The position numbers were made by a program, and so were the translations under genes. Below the pieces are notes generated by a model. That model was not told where the DNA came from, made no database searches, and was given only the letters and a program-made list of their open reading frames with translations. From NCBI GenBank assembly GCA_026392415.1, contig JAPLCC010000059.1, positions 124,001 to 188,000 on the forward strand: a stretch of 64,000 bases of DNA. The letters run 5' to 3'. Below, in pieces: positions 6,785 to 14,497 of this stretch. This DNA comes from Propionibacteriales bacterium. Its GTDB lineage: Bacteria > Actinomycetota > Actinomycetes > Propionibacteriales > Nocardioidaceae. Positions within the stretch are counted from its first letter, which is position 1; every line of letters starts with the position of its first letter.

Positions 6785-9655
6785 CTACGGCTTGGGCGAG
6801 ACCTTCGCGGTGGCGGCCGAGGTCGCCGTACCGTCGAGGTGACGAGCGGCCGTGACGGTCACCCGGAAGGTGAGCTTCTTGCCCTTCAGGGCCGGTCCGA
6901 TCTTCAGCTTCGTGGTCGTGGCCCCGGCAATCGGGACGCCGTCGGCCAGCCACTGGACCGTGGAGGTGGCGGGGGTCGGCGCCCAGGCGCCGGTCCTGCC
7001 GGTCACCGTGAAGCCGATCTTGGGAGTACCGCTGATCGTCGGCAACGCCGTGTTCGTGACCGTCGGCAGCGTGCACGGCAGGGTGCTGGCGCGCAGTGAA
7101 TGCCCGCCGGTGCCGGCGTCGTCGGCCCAGACGACCTGCTTGAACCCGTTCGTGCAGGTCGACTGTGGGGCGATCGCGAAGCCCTCGTTGTTGAGGTCGG
7201 GCATCCCGGTCGGCCGGTCGTAGCCGGTGTCGACGGCGAAGTGGCCGTCGGCGCCGAGTTCGAGCACCGAGACCTGTCCGTCGCAGGTGTCGTCGCAGGC
7301 AGCCCAGATCCGCTGGCGCTCGGGATCGAACGTGACGTCCATGACGTGCGGGAAGCCGCTGCTGACGACGGAGACCCGGTGCGTCGTGGTGCCGAGCGCA
7401 TAGGCGTAGAGCTTGCCGTCGTTCTCGAGCGCCATGAAGAACAGCCCGTCGCCGTGGCCCGGGTAGTCCATCGGGTCGTACGCCGCCGCGGTGCTGTCGT
7501 CGATGAAGCCACCCGCGACGAGGTACTCGTCCGGGACCCAGGTCAGACCCTCGAAGCCCAGGTTCGAACCACCCGCGATCGTGTCGAGCTCGGGGAAGTC
7601 GCCGTCGAGGTTCCACTCGTGGGTGGCCGTCAGCGGACCCGGCTGGTTCTGGTCGTAACGAAGGACGGTGTTCTTCGCGACCCCACTGGCCGTGTTGTCC
7701 CGCTCCGAGGTCGCGTAGATGGCGCCGTCAGGGCCGACGGTCACCCCCTCGGTGTCGGGCTCACCGGCACCGTTGGCGAACTTCAGCTCCTTGCCACCGG
7801 CCCAGCCGCCAGTCGCCACCGGGGTCCAGAGACCGTCGACCCGAGTGAGCTTGAACAAACGGTTCTTGTTCTTGATCGCCCACAGGACGCCGTCCTGCTG
7901 GGGGTCGAAGGCGAGGCCGCTGACGTCGCCGGCGCTGACGGCCGAGACGAACGCGTCCTGCGGGTCGGCGAAGGTGACGTCCTGGCTGCCGGGCCACGGA
8001 ACCGTGTCGACGCCGTAGAACGGCGGCGGGCAGTCGTTGACCGCGCCCTTGGTGGACGTCCGGGTCGCGACGAAGTCGCCGGCGCCGTCGACGCAGCGGC
8101 CGTACGTCGTGGCGGCGTGGACCGTCCAGTCGTAGGAGTCGACGAGCGTGGTGCCGTCGGCGCGGAACAGGCGGGCCGAGTCGGCACTGCCGAGACCGAA
8201 GCCGAGGATCGCCTCGTCGAGGACGATGCGGTCGCCGGCGGCGAGGGTCGTGGCCGCGGGCAGGGCGTAGGCGTGGAGGTCGTCGTTGTCCTTGACGACC
8301 CAGCCGGACACGTCGACCGGCGACGCGGTCACGTTGAGGAGCTCGACCCAATCGCCCGGAGCACCGCCGCTGCTCTCGACCTCGTTGATGCGCACCGGCT
8401 GGCACACGTTGGCGGCACCCGGGCTGGCCGCTGCGTTCTGGACGAGGTCCGCCGAGCCGGGGCAGACGCCGTAGGACGGAATCCGGTGGCTCGTCCAGGA
8501 GTAGGTGTCGAGCACCGTGACGCCGTCGGCGAGGTAGATGGTCGCGGTGTCGGCCGACCCGAGGCCGAAGCCGCCGGGCAGTGCGTCCGGCGAGAAGGAG
8601 TAGAGCCCGCCGGGCGCCAGCGTCGTCGACTCGGTGGTGATGGTGATCGGCGCGGCACTGTTGTCGGCGACCTTGAGCCCGGAGAGCTCGACCGGGCCGT
8701 CGCTGACGTTCTTCAGCTCGACGAAGTCGGCGGGGTTGCTGCTGATCTCGTTGATGACGAGGTCATCAGCACCGCTGGGCACCGGGCAGTCGTTGGCCGC
8801 GGCGCGGGTGGTCGTCACCGTCGTGGCGAAGTCACCCGTGGTGTCGACGCACCGGCCGTACGACGTGGCGGCGTGCGCAGTCCAGGAGTAGGAGTCGATC
8901 AGTGTGCTGCCATCGGCGGTGTAGACCCGCGCACTGTCGGCGCCACCGAGCCCGAAGCCGCCGGCCACGTCGGTGTAGACCGACGCGTGGCCGCGGGCGG
9001 GGACGGCAGTGCCGGCCGGAGCGGCGAACGTGCGGGTGTCGTCGTTGTCCTTGATCCGCAGACCCGACGCGTCGATCTCGAAGCCGGTCGGGTTGGCGAG
9101 CTCGACCCAGTCGCCGACGGGGTCGCCGTTGGACTCGACCTCGTTGAGCACCAGGTCCTCGACGCCGGGGCAGTCGTTGGCCGCACCGAGGGTCTCGGAC
9201 TTCGCCTGGCCGAAGGGTCCGGTGCCGTCGGCGCAGCGCGACCAGGACGGGGCCGAATGACTCGGGAAGGTGTGGCCGTCGATCAGCGTGGTGCCGTCGG
9301 GCAGGTAGACCCGCGCGGCGTCGCCGTTGCCGAGGCCGAAGCCGCCGGCGACGTCGACCGGCACGGCGAGGAAGGCGCCGGGCGCGATGCTCGTGCCAGC
9401 GGCGATGGCGAGCGTGCGCGTGTCGTTGTTGTCCTTGAGGATCCAGCCGGACACGTCGACTGCCTCGGCGCCGACATTGGTCAGCTCGATCGAGTCGGGC
9501 GAGGTGCCGCTGTTGGTGATGATCTCGTTGATCTTGATGTCGGCGTTCGCTGCGTTCGCGGGAGCCCCCGACGTGACGGTGACGGCGAGCGAGAGCGGGA
9601 CGAGGCCGACGGTGGCCGCCAGCAGTGCGGGCAGGCCGCGATGTGTGATGCGCAC
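6785..9655 (-). CDS. Secreted lamin-tail-repeat protein with phytase/esterase-like beta-propeller
   Basis: A 956-residue exported protein. GTG 9655 is preferred over an upstream in-frame start because GAGGA sits 10 nt before it and the next residues form a signal peptide ending Ala-Asn-Ala-Ala. About 15-520 holds four lamin-tail-like (LTD) repeats, each starting with an xxINE / xxLNE strand and containing 'VSGW.(L/V)KDN(N/D)D', 'GFGLG..D.AR' and a paired 'YGRC' / 'NDCP' cysteine unit. About 530-860 is a repeated-sheet domain with 'DTEGVTVGPDG' and 'NEGFAIA', resembling the esterase-like/phytase propeller. The last 90 residues form an Ig-like domain. The PHO box upstream fits a role in extracellular phosphate scavenging, but the activity is unproven. 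Confidence 0.8.
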   Translation of the reverse strand: MRITHRGLPALLAATVGLVPLSLAVTVTSGAPANAANADIKINEIITNSGTSPDSIELTNVGAEAVDVSGWILKDNNDTRTLAIAAGTSIAPGAFLAVPVDVAGGFGLGNGDAARVYLPDGTTLIDGHTFPSHSAPSWSRCADGTGPFGQAKSETLGAANDCPGVEDLVLNEVESNGDPVGDWVELANPTGFEIDASGLRIKDNDDTRTFAAPAGTAVPARGHASVYTDVAGGFGLGGADSARVYTADGSTLIDSYSWTAHAATSYGRCVDTTGDFATTVTTTRAAANDCPVPSGADDLVINEISSNPADFVELKNVSDGPVELSGLKVADNSAAPITITTESTTLAPGGLYSFSPDALPGGFGLGSADTATIYLADGVTVLDTYSWTSHRIPSYGVCPGSADLVQNAAASPGAANVCQPVRINEVESSGGAPGDWVELLNVTASPVDVSGWVVKDNDDLHAYALPAATTLAAGDRIVLDEAILGFGLGSADSARLFRADGTTLVDSYDWTVHAATTYGRCVDGAGDFVATRTSTKGAVNDCPPPFYGVDTVPWPGSQDVTFADPQDAFVSAVSAGDVSGLAFDPQQDGVLWAIKNKNRLFKLTRVDGLWTPVATGGWAGGKELKFANGAGEPDTEGVTVGPDGAIYATSERDNTASGVAKNTVLRYDQNQPGPLTATHEWNLDGDFPELDTIAGGSNLGFEGLTWVPDEYLVAGGFIDDSTAAAYDPMDYPGHGDGLFFMALENDGKLYAYALGTTTHRVSVVSSGFPHVMDVTFDPERQRIWAACDDTCDGQVSVLELGADGHFAVDTGYDRPTGMPDLNNEGFAIAPQSTCTNGFKQVVWADDAGTGGHSLRASTLPCTLPTVTNTALPTISGTPKIGFTVTGRTGAWAPTPATSTVQWLADGVPIAGATTTKLKIGPALKGKKLTFRVTVTAARHLDGTATSAATAKVSPKP

Positions 9656-9736
9656 GGGTGGGCGTTCCTCGGGGAGTGCGGCCGGGCCCGAGCACCGGCG
9701 GAGCGAATGAGAACGCTCACCACAGTTGGCGACTGG

Positions 9737-9765
9737 TGCGAACCGTTGGTGAACCACGGGGCAAC
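9737..9765 (-). promoter_or_regulatory. Predicted PHO box (PhoP site) upstream of lamin-tail/phytase-like gene
   Basis: On the minus strand three units follow each other at exact 11-nt spacing: GTTGCCC (9765-9759), GTTCACC (9754-9748) and GTTCGCA (9743-9737). Streptomyces PhoP binds 11-nt direct repeats with a GTTCACC core. The site lies about 80-110 bp upstream of GTG 9655. Confidence 0.6.
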
Positions 9766-9797
9766 CCCGTCTGGCCGGGCGTCATACGTTCTGGTCG

Positions 9798-10238
9798 TCA
9801 CTCCTCCGGATCGACGACCGCGGACCCGACCGACCTGATCGTCGGGCGCTCCGGGGCACCGGGCAGGTTGAGCGGCAGGTCGATCGGTGCTTCGAGCTCG
9901 ACGACGATCCGGTCGCCCTGGACCCGCACGACGGCGGTGATGCCGGGGTGGTCGGTCGCGGCACCGACGTCGCGCAGGTAGGCCCGGACTGCCTGCTCGG
10001 CTTCGCGGCGCGCGATGGTCAGGTCGCCGTCGGCCAGCCCGTCGTCGTACGCATCGGAGCCCTGGGCGCCGAGGTCGGCGCCCTGGAGCGCGGCGCCGTC
10101 GGCCAGCGCGTCGAGGCGCTGACGGGCGAGGTAGGCCGCGCTCGCGTCGACGACGACTGCGACGAGCAACAGGATGATGGCGACGAAGGCGAGGATCAGC
10201 GGGGTCGCGCTGCCGCGCTCGCCGCCCGTCGACCTCAC
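9798..10238 (-). CDS. TadG/Rv3654c-like pseudopilin
   Basis: A 146-residue protein starting at GTG 10238, which overlaps the stop of the preceding gene as GTGA. Near the N-terminus it has 'ERGSATPLILAF', a prepilin-type motif with cleavage expected after Gly, followed by one long hydrophobic helix and 'DASAAYLARQRLDALADGAAL', shared with TadG-like Flp-locus proteins and mycobacterial Rv3654c. The remainder is a small exported domain. The longer open frame to 10640 reads through the previous gene in a shifted phase and is rejected. It is the last gene of the Tad cluster. Confidence 0.8.
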   Translation of the reverse strand: MRSTGGERGSATPLILAFVAIILLLVAVVVDASAAYLARQRLDALADGAALQGADLGAQGSDAYDDGLADGDLTIARREAEQAVRAYLRDVGAATDHPGITAVVRVQGDRIVVELEAPIDLPLNLPGAPERPTIRSVGSAVVDPEE

Positions 10239-10702
10239 TGCTGACCTCGATCCGTCTCCTGGTAGCGACCGATCGGCACCGTGTGCGCGGCGTCCAGCCG
10301 GAAGGTCGGTGCACCACTGCCGAGCACATCGGGGAGCAACGGCAGCGTCACCGCCGAATCGATGCGCACCGTGATCACCGAGGTGCCGCTGTGACAGTTC
10401 CTCGGGTACGGCGAGCAGGTGACCGACACCCGGATCGGGACATCGCGCAGCCCTTGGTCGGCCATCGCCTGCCGCGCGACGGCGGCCGCCCGCTGCTCGC
10501 CGGCCAGGTCGTTGGGCGCCAACGCATAGGCGCGGGCAGCCGCGCGGGCGGCACCGCTGACACCGAAGGAGCCGCGCTGGACCTCGAAGACCGAGAGCAC
10601 GATCCACAGCAGCGGGAGCAGCAGGATGATGCTCAGCCACACCATCTCGACCAGGGCACTCCCCCGCTGGTCGCGGCGCACCGTGCGCCCTCGCGCCGTC
10701 AC
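10235..10702 (-). CDS. TadE-like pseudopilin 2
   Basis: A 155-residue TadE-family protein with a short basic N-terminus, the prepilin-like 'DQRGSALVEMVWL' (cleavage after Gly, Glu at mature position 5) and one hydrophobic helix, then an exported domain with two cysteines (in TCSPYPRNCHS) that could pair. TadE-type pseudopilins are thought to help prime or assemble Flp pili in the membrane. ATG 10702 overlaps the preceding stop as ATGA, so translation is probably coupled. Confidence 0.82.
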   Translation of the reverse strand: MTARGRTVRRDQRGSALVEMVWLSIILLLPLLWIVLSVFEVQRGSFGVSGAARAAARAYALAPNDLAGEQRAAAVARQAMADQGLRDVPIRVSVTCSPYPRNCHSGTSVITVRIDSAVTLPLLPDVLGSGAPTFRLDAAHTVPIGRYQETDRGQQ

Positions 10703-11097
10703 CGCGCGTCCTCCTCGACGGCGCGCCCCGACACGGAGAACCTCACCGCGGGTCCACCGAGCCCGAGGGCCGGCACCTCGGCGTGCACAGTGATCTCGAC
10801 ACCCGGCGCCCCGTGGATCAGCACCTCGCGCACGTCGACGTCCCGCGCGAAGGAGCCGCCGAGGGCGTCGGCGATCTGCTCGCGCGTGCGGGCCACCCCG
10901 TCGCCGGGTCCGCCGTCGGCGGTCGCAGCCAACCGGGCACCTTCGGACGCGGCGGCCGCGAGCGTCGTACGGACATGCAGGACGAGCACGACCTGGATCA
11001 GCCCGATCACGAGCGGCAGCAGCACGAGCAGGACGAGGGTGAAGTCGACGACCGCCGACCCGCGCTGGTCGCGCAGCCGCCGCCGGGGCGTCCTCAC
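10699..11097 (-). CDS. TadE-like pseudopilin 1
   Basis: A 132-residue TadE-family protein with 'DQRGSAVVDFTLV', where the mature position-5 acidic residue is Asp instead of Glu, then a hydrophobic helix to about residue 42 and 'AAAASEGARLAAT', the usual helical extension of TadE. The exported part has no cysteine. Start ATG 11097 overlaps the upstream small pilin-like gene by 4 nt (ATGA). Two TadE-like genes plus a TadG-like gene in series is common in actinobacterial Tad loci. Confidence 0.82.
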   Translation of the reverse strand: MRTPRRRLRDQRGSAVVDFTLVLLVLLPLVIGLIQVVLVLHVRTTLAAAASEGARLAATADGGPGDGVARTREQIADALGGSFARDVDVREVLIHGAPGVEITVHAEVPALGLGGPAVRFSVSGRAVEEDAR

Positions 11098-11276
11098 TTC
11101 ACGGAGTTGAGCGCAGACTGCAGGATCCCGACGAGCTGCGGCTGGGCGAGGCTCCAGAGCCCGACACCGATCGAGATGGTCATCACAGTGACGAGGACCC
11201 AGCCCGGGACATCGCCCCGGTCGTCGCGTTGGGTCCAGCGGTGTCGCAGGAAGCGACGGAGGGAGGAGAGGCGCAC
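11094..11276 (-). CDS. Small Flp-pilin-like protein
   Basis: A 60-residue protein with a basic N-terminus (residues 1-20), then 'RDDRGDVPGW' and one hydrophobic helix (about 25-45) with a short polar tail. Position and size match the major Flp pilin or its DUF4244-like counterpart between tadC and tadE. If prepilin peptidase cuts after the Gly of RG-D, mature position 5 is Trp, not the Glu of canonical Flp (G/xxxxEY). GTG 11276 is preceded by GGAAGGAACC. It may be an unusual pilin or an accessory membrane peptide; no other Flp gene is in the window. Confidence 0.65.
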   Translation of the reverse strand: MRLSSLRRFLRHRWTQRDDRGDVPGWVLVTVMTISIGVGLWSLAQPQLVGILQSALNSVK

Positions 11277-11310
11277 GGGTGGTTCCTTCCGAGAGTGCGG
11301 AGCGTTGGGA

Positions 11311-12237
11311 TCAGTAGGTCAGGGACAGGCCGATGAATCCGGGCCAGAACGCGAACAGGATCGTGACCGGGAGGACGAGGAAGACCACCGGGATCATCAT
11401 GAAGATCTCCTTGCGGGACGCCTGTTCGATGAGGGCGCGGCGCCCGGCCTCGCGGACGTCGGTGGCCTGCGCGTGAAGTACGTCGGCCAGCGGCGTACCT
11501 CGCTCGACGGCCACGGCGATGCCGTTCGCGAACCGCGCCACGACGCTCACACCGGTCGTTGCCGCGAGCCGGTCGAAGGCATCGGCGACCGGCTCACCGG
11601 TGCGGATCCGGGCGAGCACGTCGGCAAGATCGCGGGAGAGCTCGCCGCCGCTGCGTCGTACGACCCTGGCAAGGGCGGCGACCGGCCCCTCGCCGGCAGC
11701 GACCGCGAGGGCGAGGAGCTCAGCGATGGTGGGGAACTCGGCGAGGATCGCCGCCTCGCGCTGCGTGACCTGGGCGCTCAGCCGGTTGTCGCGCAGCAGC
11801 ACACCAACGACGAAGGCGGCGACGGACAGCAGGAGGAGCGGGACGGGATTGGCGGGGCGAACCCAGGTGCGCAACAGCCCGTAGGCAGCGGCGAAGCCGA
11901 ACCCGGCAAGCCCCCAGAGCACCTGTTGCACGCGGAACTCGTGGACGCCGACCTCGAGACCCGCGCGCGACAGGCGTCGCTCCACCGAAGGGTTGCCGCC
12001 GACGACGCGTTCGACGCCGTCTGCCGCCTGGCGCACCAGCGGCCCGAAGACGGCGGTCAGGGCGTTGCGCGGCTCCGTCGGTGCGGCGGGACGATCGGCG
12101 GTGACGAGGTCGCGGACGTAGGGCAGCACCCGAGCGTCGAGCCGAGGGCGCCGGATGGCGACGACCCGGGCCGCTACGAGGGCCAGGCCGGCCGTCGTGC
12201 CGAGTCCGACGACTCCGCCCCACACGGCGGGACTCAT
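11311..12237 (-). CDS. tadC: Tad secretion system membrane protein TadC
   Basis: Inner-membrane platform protein of the Flp pilus machine, 308 residues from ATG 12237. It has an N-terminal helix, two central helices (about 105-150) and a C-terminal hairpin helix (about 270-300), with the T2SSF cytoplasmic domain between (about 160-265), containing 'EFPTIAELLALAVAAGEGPVAAL' split into conserved helices. ATG 12237 overlaps the tadB stop (ATGA). The longer open frame to 12438 is out of phase with tadB coding and rejected. Confidence 0.9.
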   Translation of the reverse strand: MSPAVWGGVVGLGTTAGLALVAARVVAIRRPRLDARVLPYVRDLVTADRPAAPTEPRNALTAVFGPLVRQAADGVERVVGGNPSVERRLSRAGLEVGVHEFRVQQVLWGLAGFGFAAAYGLLRTWVRPANPVPLLLLSVAAFVVGVLLRDNRLSAQVTQREAAILAEFPTIAELLALAVAAGEGPVAALARVVRRSGGELSRDLADVLARIRTGEPVADAFDRLAATTGVSVVARFANGIAVAVERGTPLADVLHAQATDVREAGRRALIEQASRKEIFMMIPVVFLVLPVTILFAFWPGFIGLSLTY

Positions 12238-13088
12238 CGAAGAATCCTGCGCTCGGCAGGCAGGCGGCCCATCCTCATCATCAGGCGGTATGCGAAGACG
12301 CACAGACACGCGCCGGTCACCAGGACGACTGCTCCGGCAGCCGATTGGTAGCGCTCGATCACGGTCGACTGGGTCGACATCACCAGGAGCACCACCCACG
12401 GAGCAGCGACAGCCACCCGGGCGCCGTTGACAGCCCACGCCTGCCGGGCCTCGAGCTCGGAACGGGTGCGGAGGTCGTCGCGGAGGAACGCCGACAGGCT
12501 CCGCAGCAACCGGCCCAGCTCGCCGCCGCCGACGTCGCGGGCGATGCGCAGTCCTTCGACGACGCGATCGCCCACGGGGTCGGACAGGCGTTCCTTGAGG
12601 CGGTCGAGGCAGTCACCGAAGCGGCCCGAGACCTGGTAGTCGAGCGCGAAACCGTCGAACGCCGGGCGGAGTGGTTCTGGACCGCGGACGGCCAGCGCCG
12701 CGACGGCGTCGGGCAGCGACATGCCCGCCCGTACGGCGGAAGCGAGATCGTCCACGGCATCGGGCCACACCTCGGCGAACTCACGTTGCCGACGACGCGC
12801 GCGTCCGGCAACGACCGCCATCGGCAGGTAGCCGGCCAGGGCACCCAGCACGGAAGCGATCGGGACCGCCCGGGTGACACCGAGGAAGAGCACGAACGCC
12901 GCCGCTGCGGACCCCAGACACAGGGCAACGAGCGAACGGGGCGCGACCTCCCGCAGGCCCGCCTCAGCGAGCAGGCGTTCGGTGCGGGTCCTTTGACGGG
13001 ACTCCGCTCGCTGCTGCCTCGGCAAACGGACGGCAACCCACACCAGCAGACAACCGACACCGAAGCAGAGCCCGACCAGAGCACCCAT
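12234..13088 (-). CDS. tadB: Tad secretion system membrane protein TadB
   Basis: Second platform protein, 284 residues. It has an N-terminal helix (1-22), a helical pair (about 55-92), a cytoplasmic T2SSF domain (about 100-220, with 'WPDAVDDLASAVRAGMSLPDAV') and two C-terminal helices (about 223-272). TadB and TadC form the pseudo-dimer that couples the TadA ATPase to pilin extraction. It lies 6 bp downstream of tadA and overlaps tadC by 4 nt. Confidence 0.9.
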   Translation of the reverse strand: MGALVGLCFGVGCLLVWVAVRLPRQQRAESRQRTRTERLLAEAGLREVAPRSLVALCLGSAAAAFVLFLGVTRAVPIASVLGALAGYLPMAVVAGRARRRQREFAEVWPDAVDDLASAVRAGMSLPDAVAALAVRGPEPLRPAFDGFALDYQVSGRFGDCLDRLKERLSDPVGDRVVEGLRIARDVGGGELGRLLRSLSAFLRDDLRTRSELEARQAWAVNGARVAVAAPWVVLLVMSTQSTVIERYQSAAGAVVLVTGACLCVFAYRLMMRMGRLPAERRILR

Positions 13089-13094
13089 CGCAGG

Positions 13095-14363
13095 TCACCC
13101 GGCCTCGCGGAGCAGACGGGCCACGTCGATGCCGACGCGCTCGAACTGGTCCAGCCTCGGCGGAAGTCCGATGCCGCGGCGCAGCTGGCCGTCGCGCCAC
13201 TCGAACACCGGCTCGGTCTCGATGACGTCCCCCTCCATCCGCCCCGGCACCGCCACGATCTCCCGCACCCGACGAGCACCGCCGGGATCCATGGCAACGT
13301 GGACCACGAGGTCGATGGACGCAGCGACCGTGGGCACGACGAAGCGGGCCGAGATGTTCTCGCCCGCGAGCAGCGGCAGCGTGCAGGCCTTCGTCAACGC
13401 TTCCCGGGCGCTGTTGGCGTGCAAGGTGCACATGCCCGGCAGGCCGGCGTTGAGGGCGAGCAGCAGGTCGAGACACTCCTCGGAGCGGACCTCCCCCACG
13501 ATCAGCCGACTGGGCCGCATCCGGAGCGACTCCTTGACCAGGTCGCGAAGCCGGATCTCGCCGGTGCCTTCGTGGCCCTCCTGGCGCGTCTGGAGCGCCA
13601 CCCAGTCGGGGTGTGGGAAGCGCATCTCGAAGACCTCCTCGGCAGAGATCACCCGCTCCCCGCCGGGGATCGCGGCAGCGAGGCAGTTGAGGAGGGTGGT
13701 CTTCCCTGCTTGCGTTCCTCCGACCACCAAGATGTTGAGCCCGGCCCGCACCGATGCCTCCAGGAACTGCGCCGACGCGGGCGTCAGCGTGCCGATCTCG
13801 ACGAGGTCGGCGAGGCGACTGGCGCGCACCACGAACTTGCGGACGTTGACGGCCGAGAATCCACGCGAGATGCCCTGCAGGACGACGTGAAGCCGGTGCC
13901 CGGCCGGCAGCATCGCGTCGACGAACGGGCGACTCAGGTCGATCCGTCGACCGGTCGACTTCAGCATCCGCTCGACCAGTTCGTTGACCTGCGCCTCGGT
14001 GAGCACCACGTTGGTCAGTTCGTGCCGACCGTGTCGTGCCACGAAGACCCGGTCAGGACTGTTGATCCACAGCTCCTCGACGGTCGGGTCGTCGAGGAAC
14101 GGCTGCAGCGGCCCGAAACCGGCGACCCGGGCCACCAGCTCAGCGACGAGCGCCTCCTGATCGGCAACGGGGGCCACCTGCCCCGTGAGGCTGCGCTCGT
14201 CGTGGGCGCGCACCAGATCGGTGGCGAAGCGTCGTACGTCGGCGATCTCGATCTGGGGATCGATGCCGTCGCGTCGTACGGCGGCGCGGAGCTGCTCGTC
14301 GAGGTGCGCGACCACGTCGTCGGACGCGGGCGCCGACACGACGGACGGCTGAAGCAGGGCCAT
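13095..14363 (-). CDS. tadA: Tad pilus ATPase TadA/CpaF
   Basis: Secretion ATPase that powers Flp pilus assembly, 422 residues from ATG 14363, preceded by GGGGAG. It has an N-terminal all-alpha/N1 domain (1-170), Walker A GGTQAGKT (215-222), an Asp/Glu box 'AEEVFEMRFPHP' (241-252), Walker B 'LIVGEVRS' (287-294) and the His box near 'MCTLHANSARE'. It is the first gene of a tight seven-gene tad cluster. TadZ, RcpC and a prepilin peptidase (TadV) are not upstream, where the ceramidase begins, so they must be elsewhere if present. Confidence 0.93.
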   Translation of the reverse strand: MALLQPSVVSAPASDDVVAHLDEQLRAAVRRDGIDPQIEIADVRRFATDLVRAHDERSLTGQVAPVADQEALVAELVARVAGFGPLQPFLDDPTVEELWINSPDRVFVARHGRHELTNVVLTEAQVNELVERMLKSTGRRIDLSRPFVDAMLPAGHRLHVVLQGISRGFSAVNVRKFVVRASRLADLVEIGTLTPASAQFLEASVRAGLNILVVGGTQAGKTTLLNCLAAAIPGGERVISAEEVFEMRFPHPDWVALQTRQEGHEGTGEIRLRDLVKESLRMRPSRLIVGEVRSEECLDLLLALNAGLPGMCTLHANSAREALTKACTLPLLAGENISARFVVPTVAASIDLVVHVAMDPGGARRVREIVAVPGRMEGDVIETEPVFEWRDGQLRRGIGLPPRLDQFERVGIDVARLLREAG

Positions 14364-14497
14364 GGCGGCTCCCCGAGATGAGATGGCTGCGGCTGGCAGA
14401 AACGTTAGGGCAAAGAAAGATTCCGCGACAGCATGTCTCGCCAACATTGTGGAAACCGCTGATCAGAGCGGGGACTGCTGCGGCGCACCGCCATGCC

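Noticed and set aside
7100..9838. 912-residue plus-strand open frame opposite the lamin-tail protein
   Set aside because: Antisense shadow produced by the regular repeats; the minus frame has a signal peptide, ribosome site and domain repeats.
9798..10640. 280-residue minus frame starting at 10640
   Set aside because: Its first 134 codons overlap the TadE-like gene in another phase; GTG 10238 gives the standard TadG-like N-terminus and a GTGA overlap.
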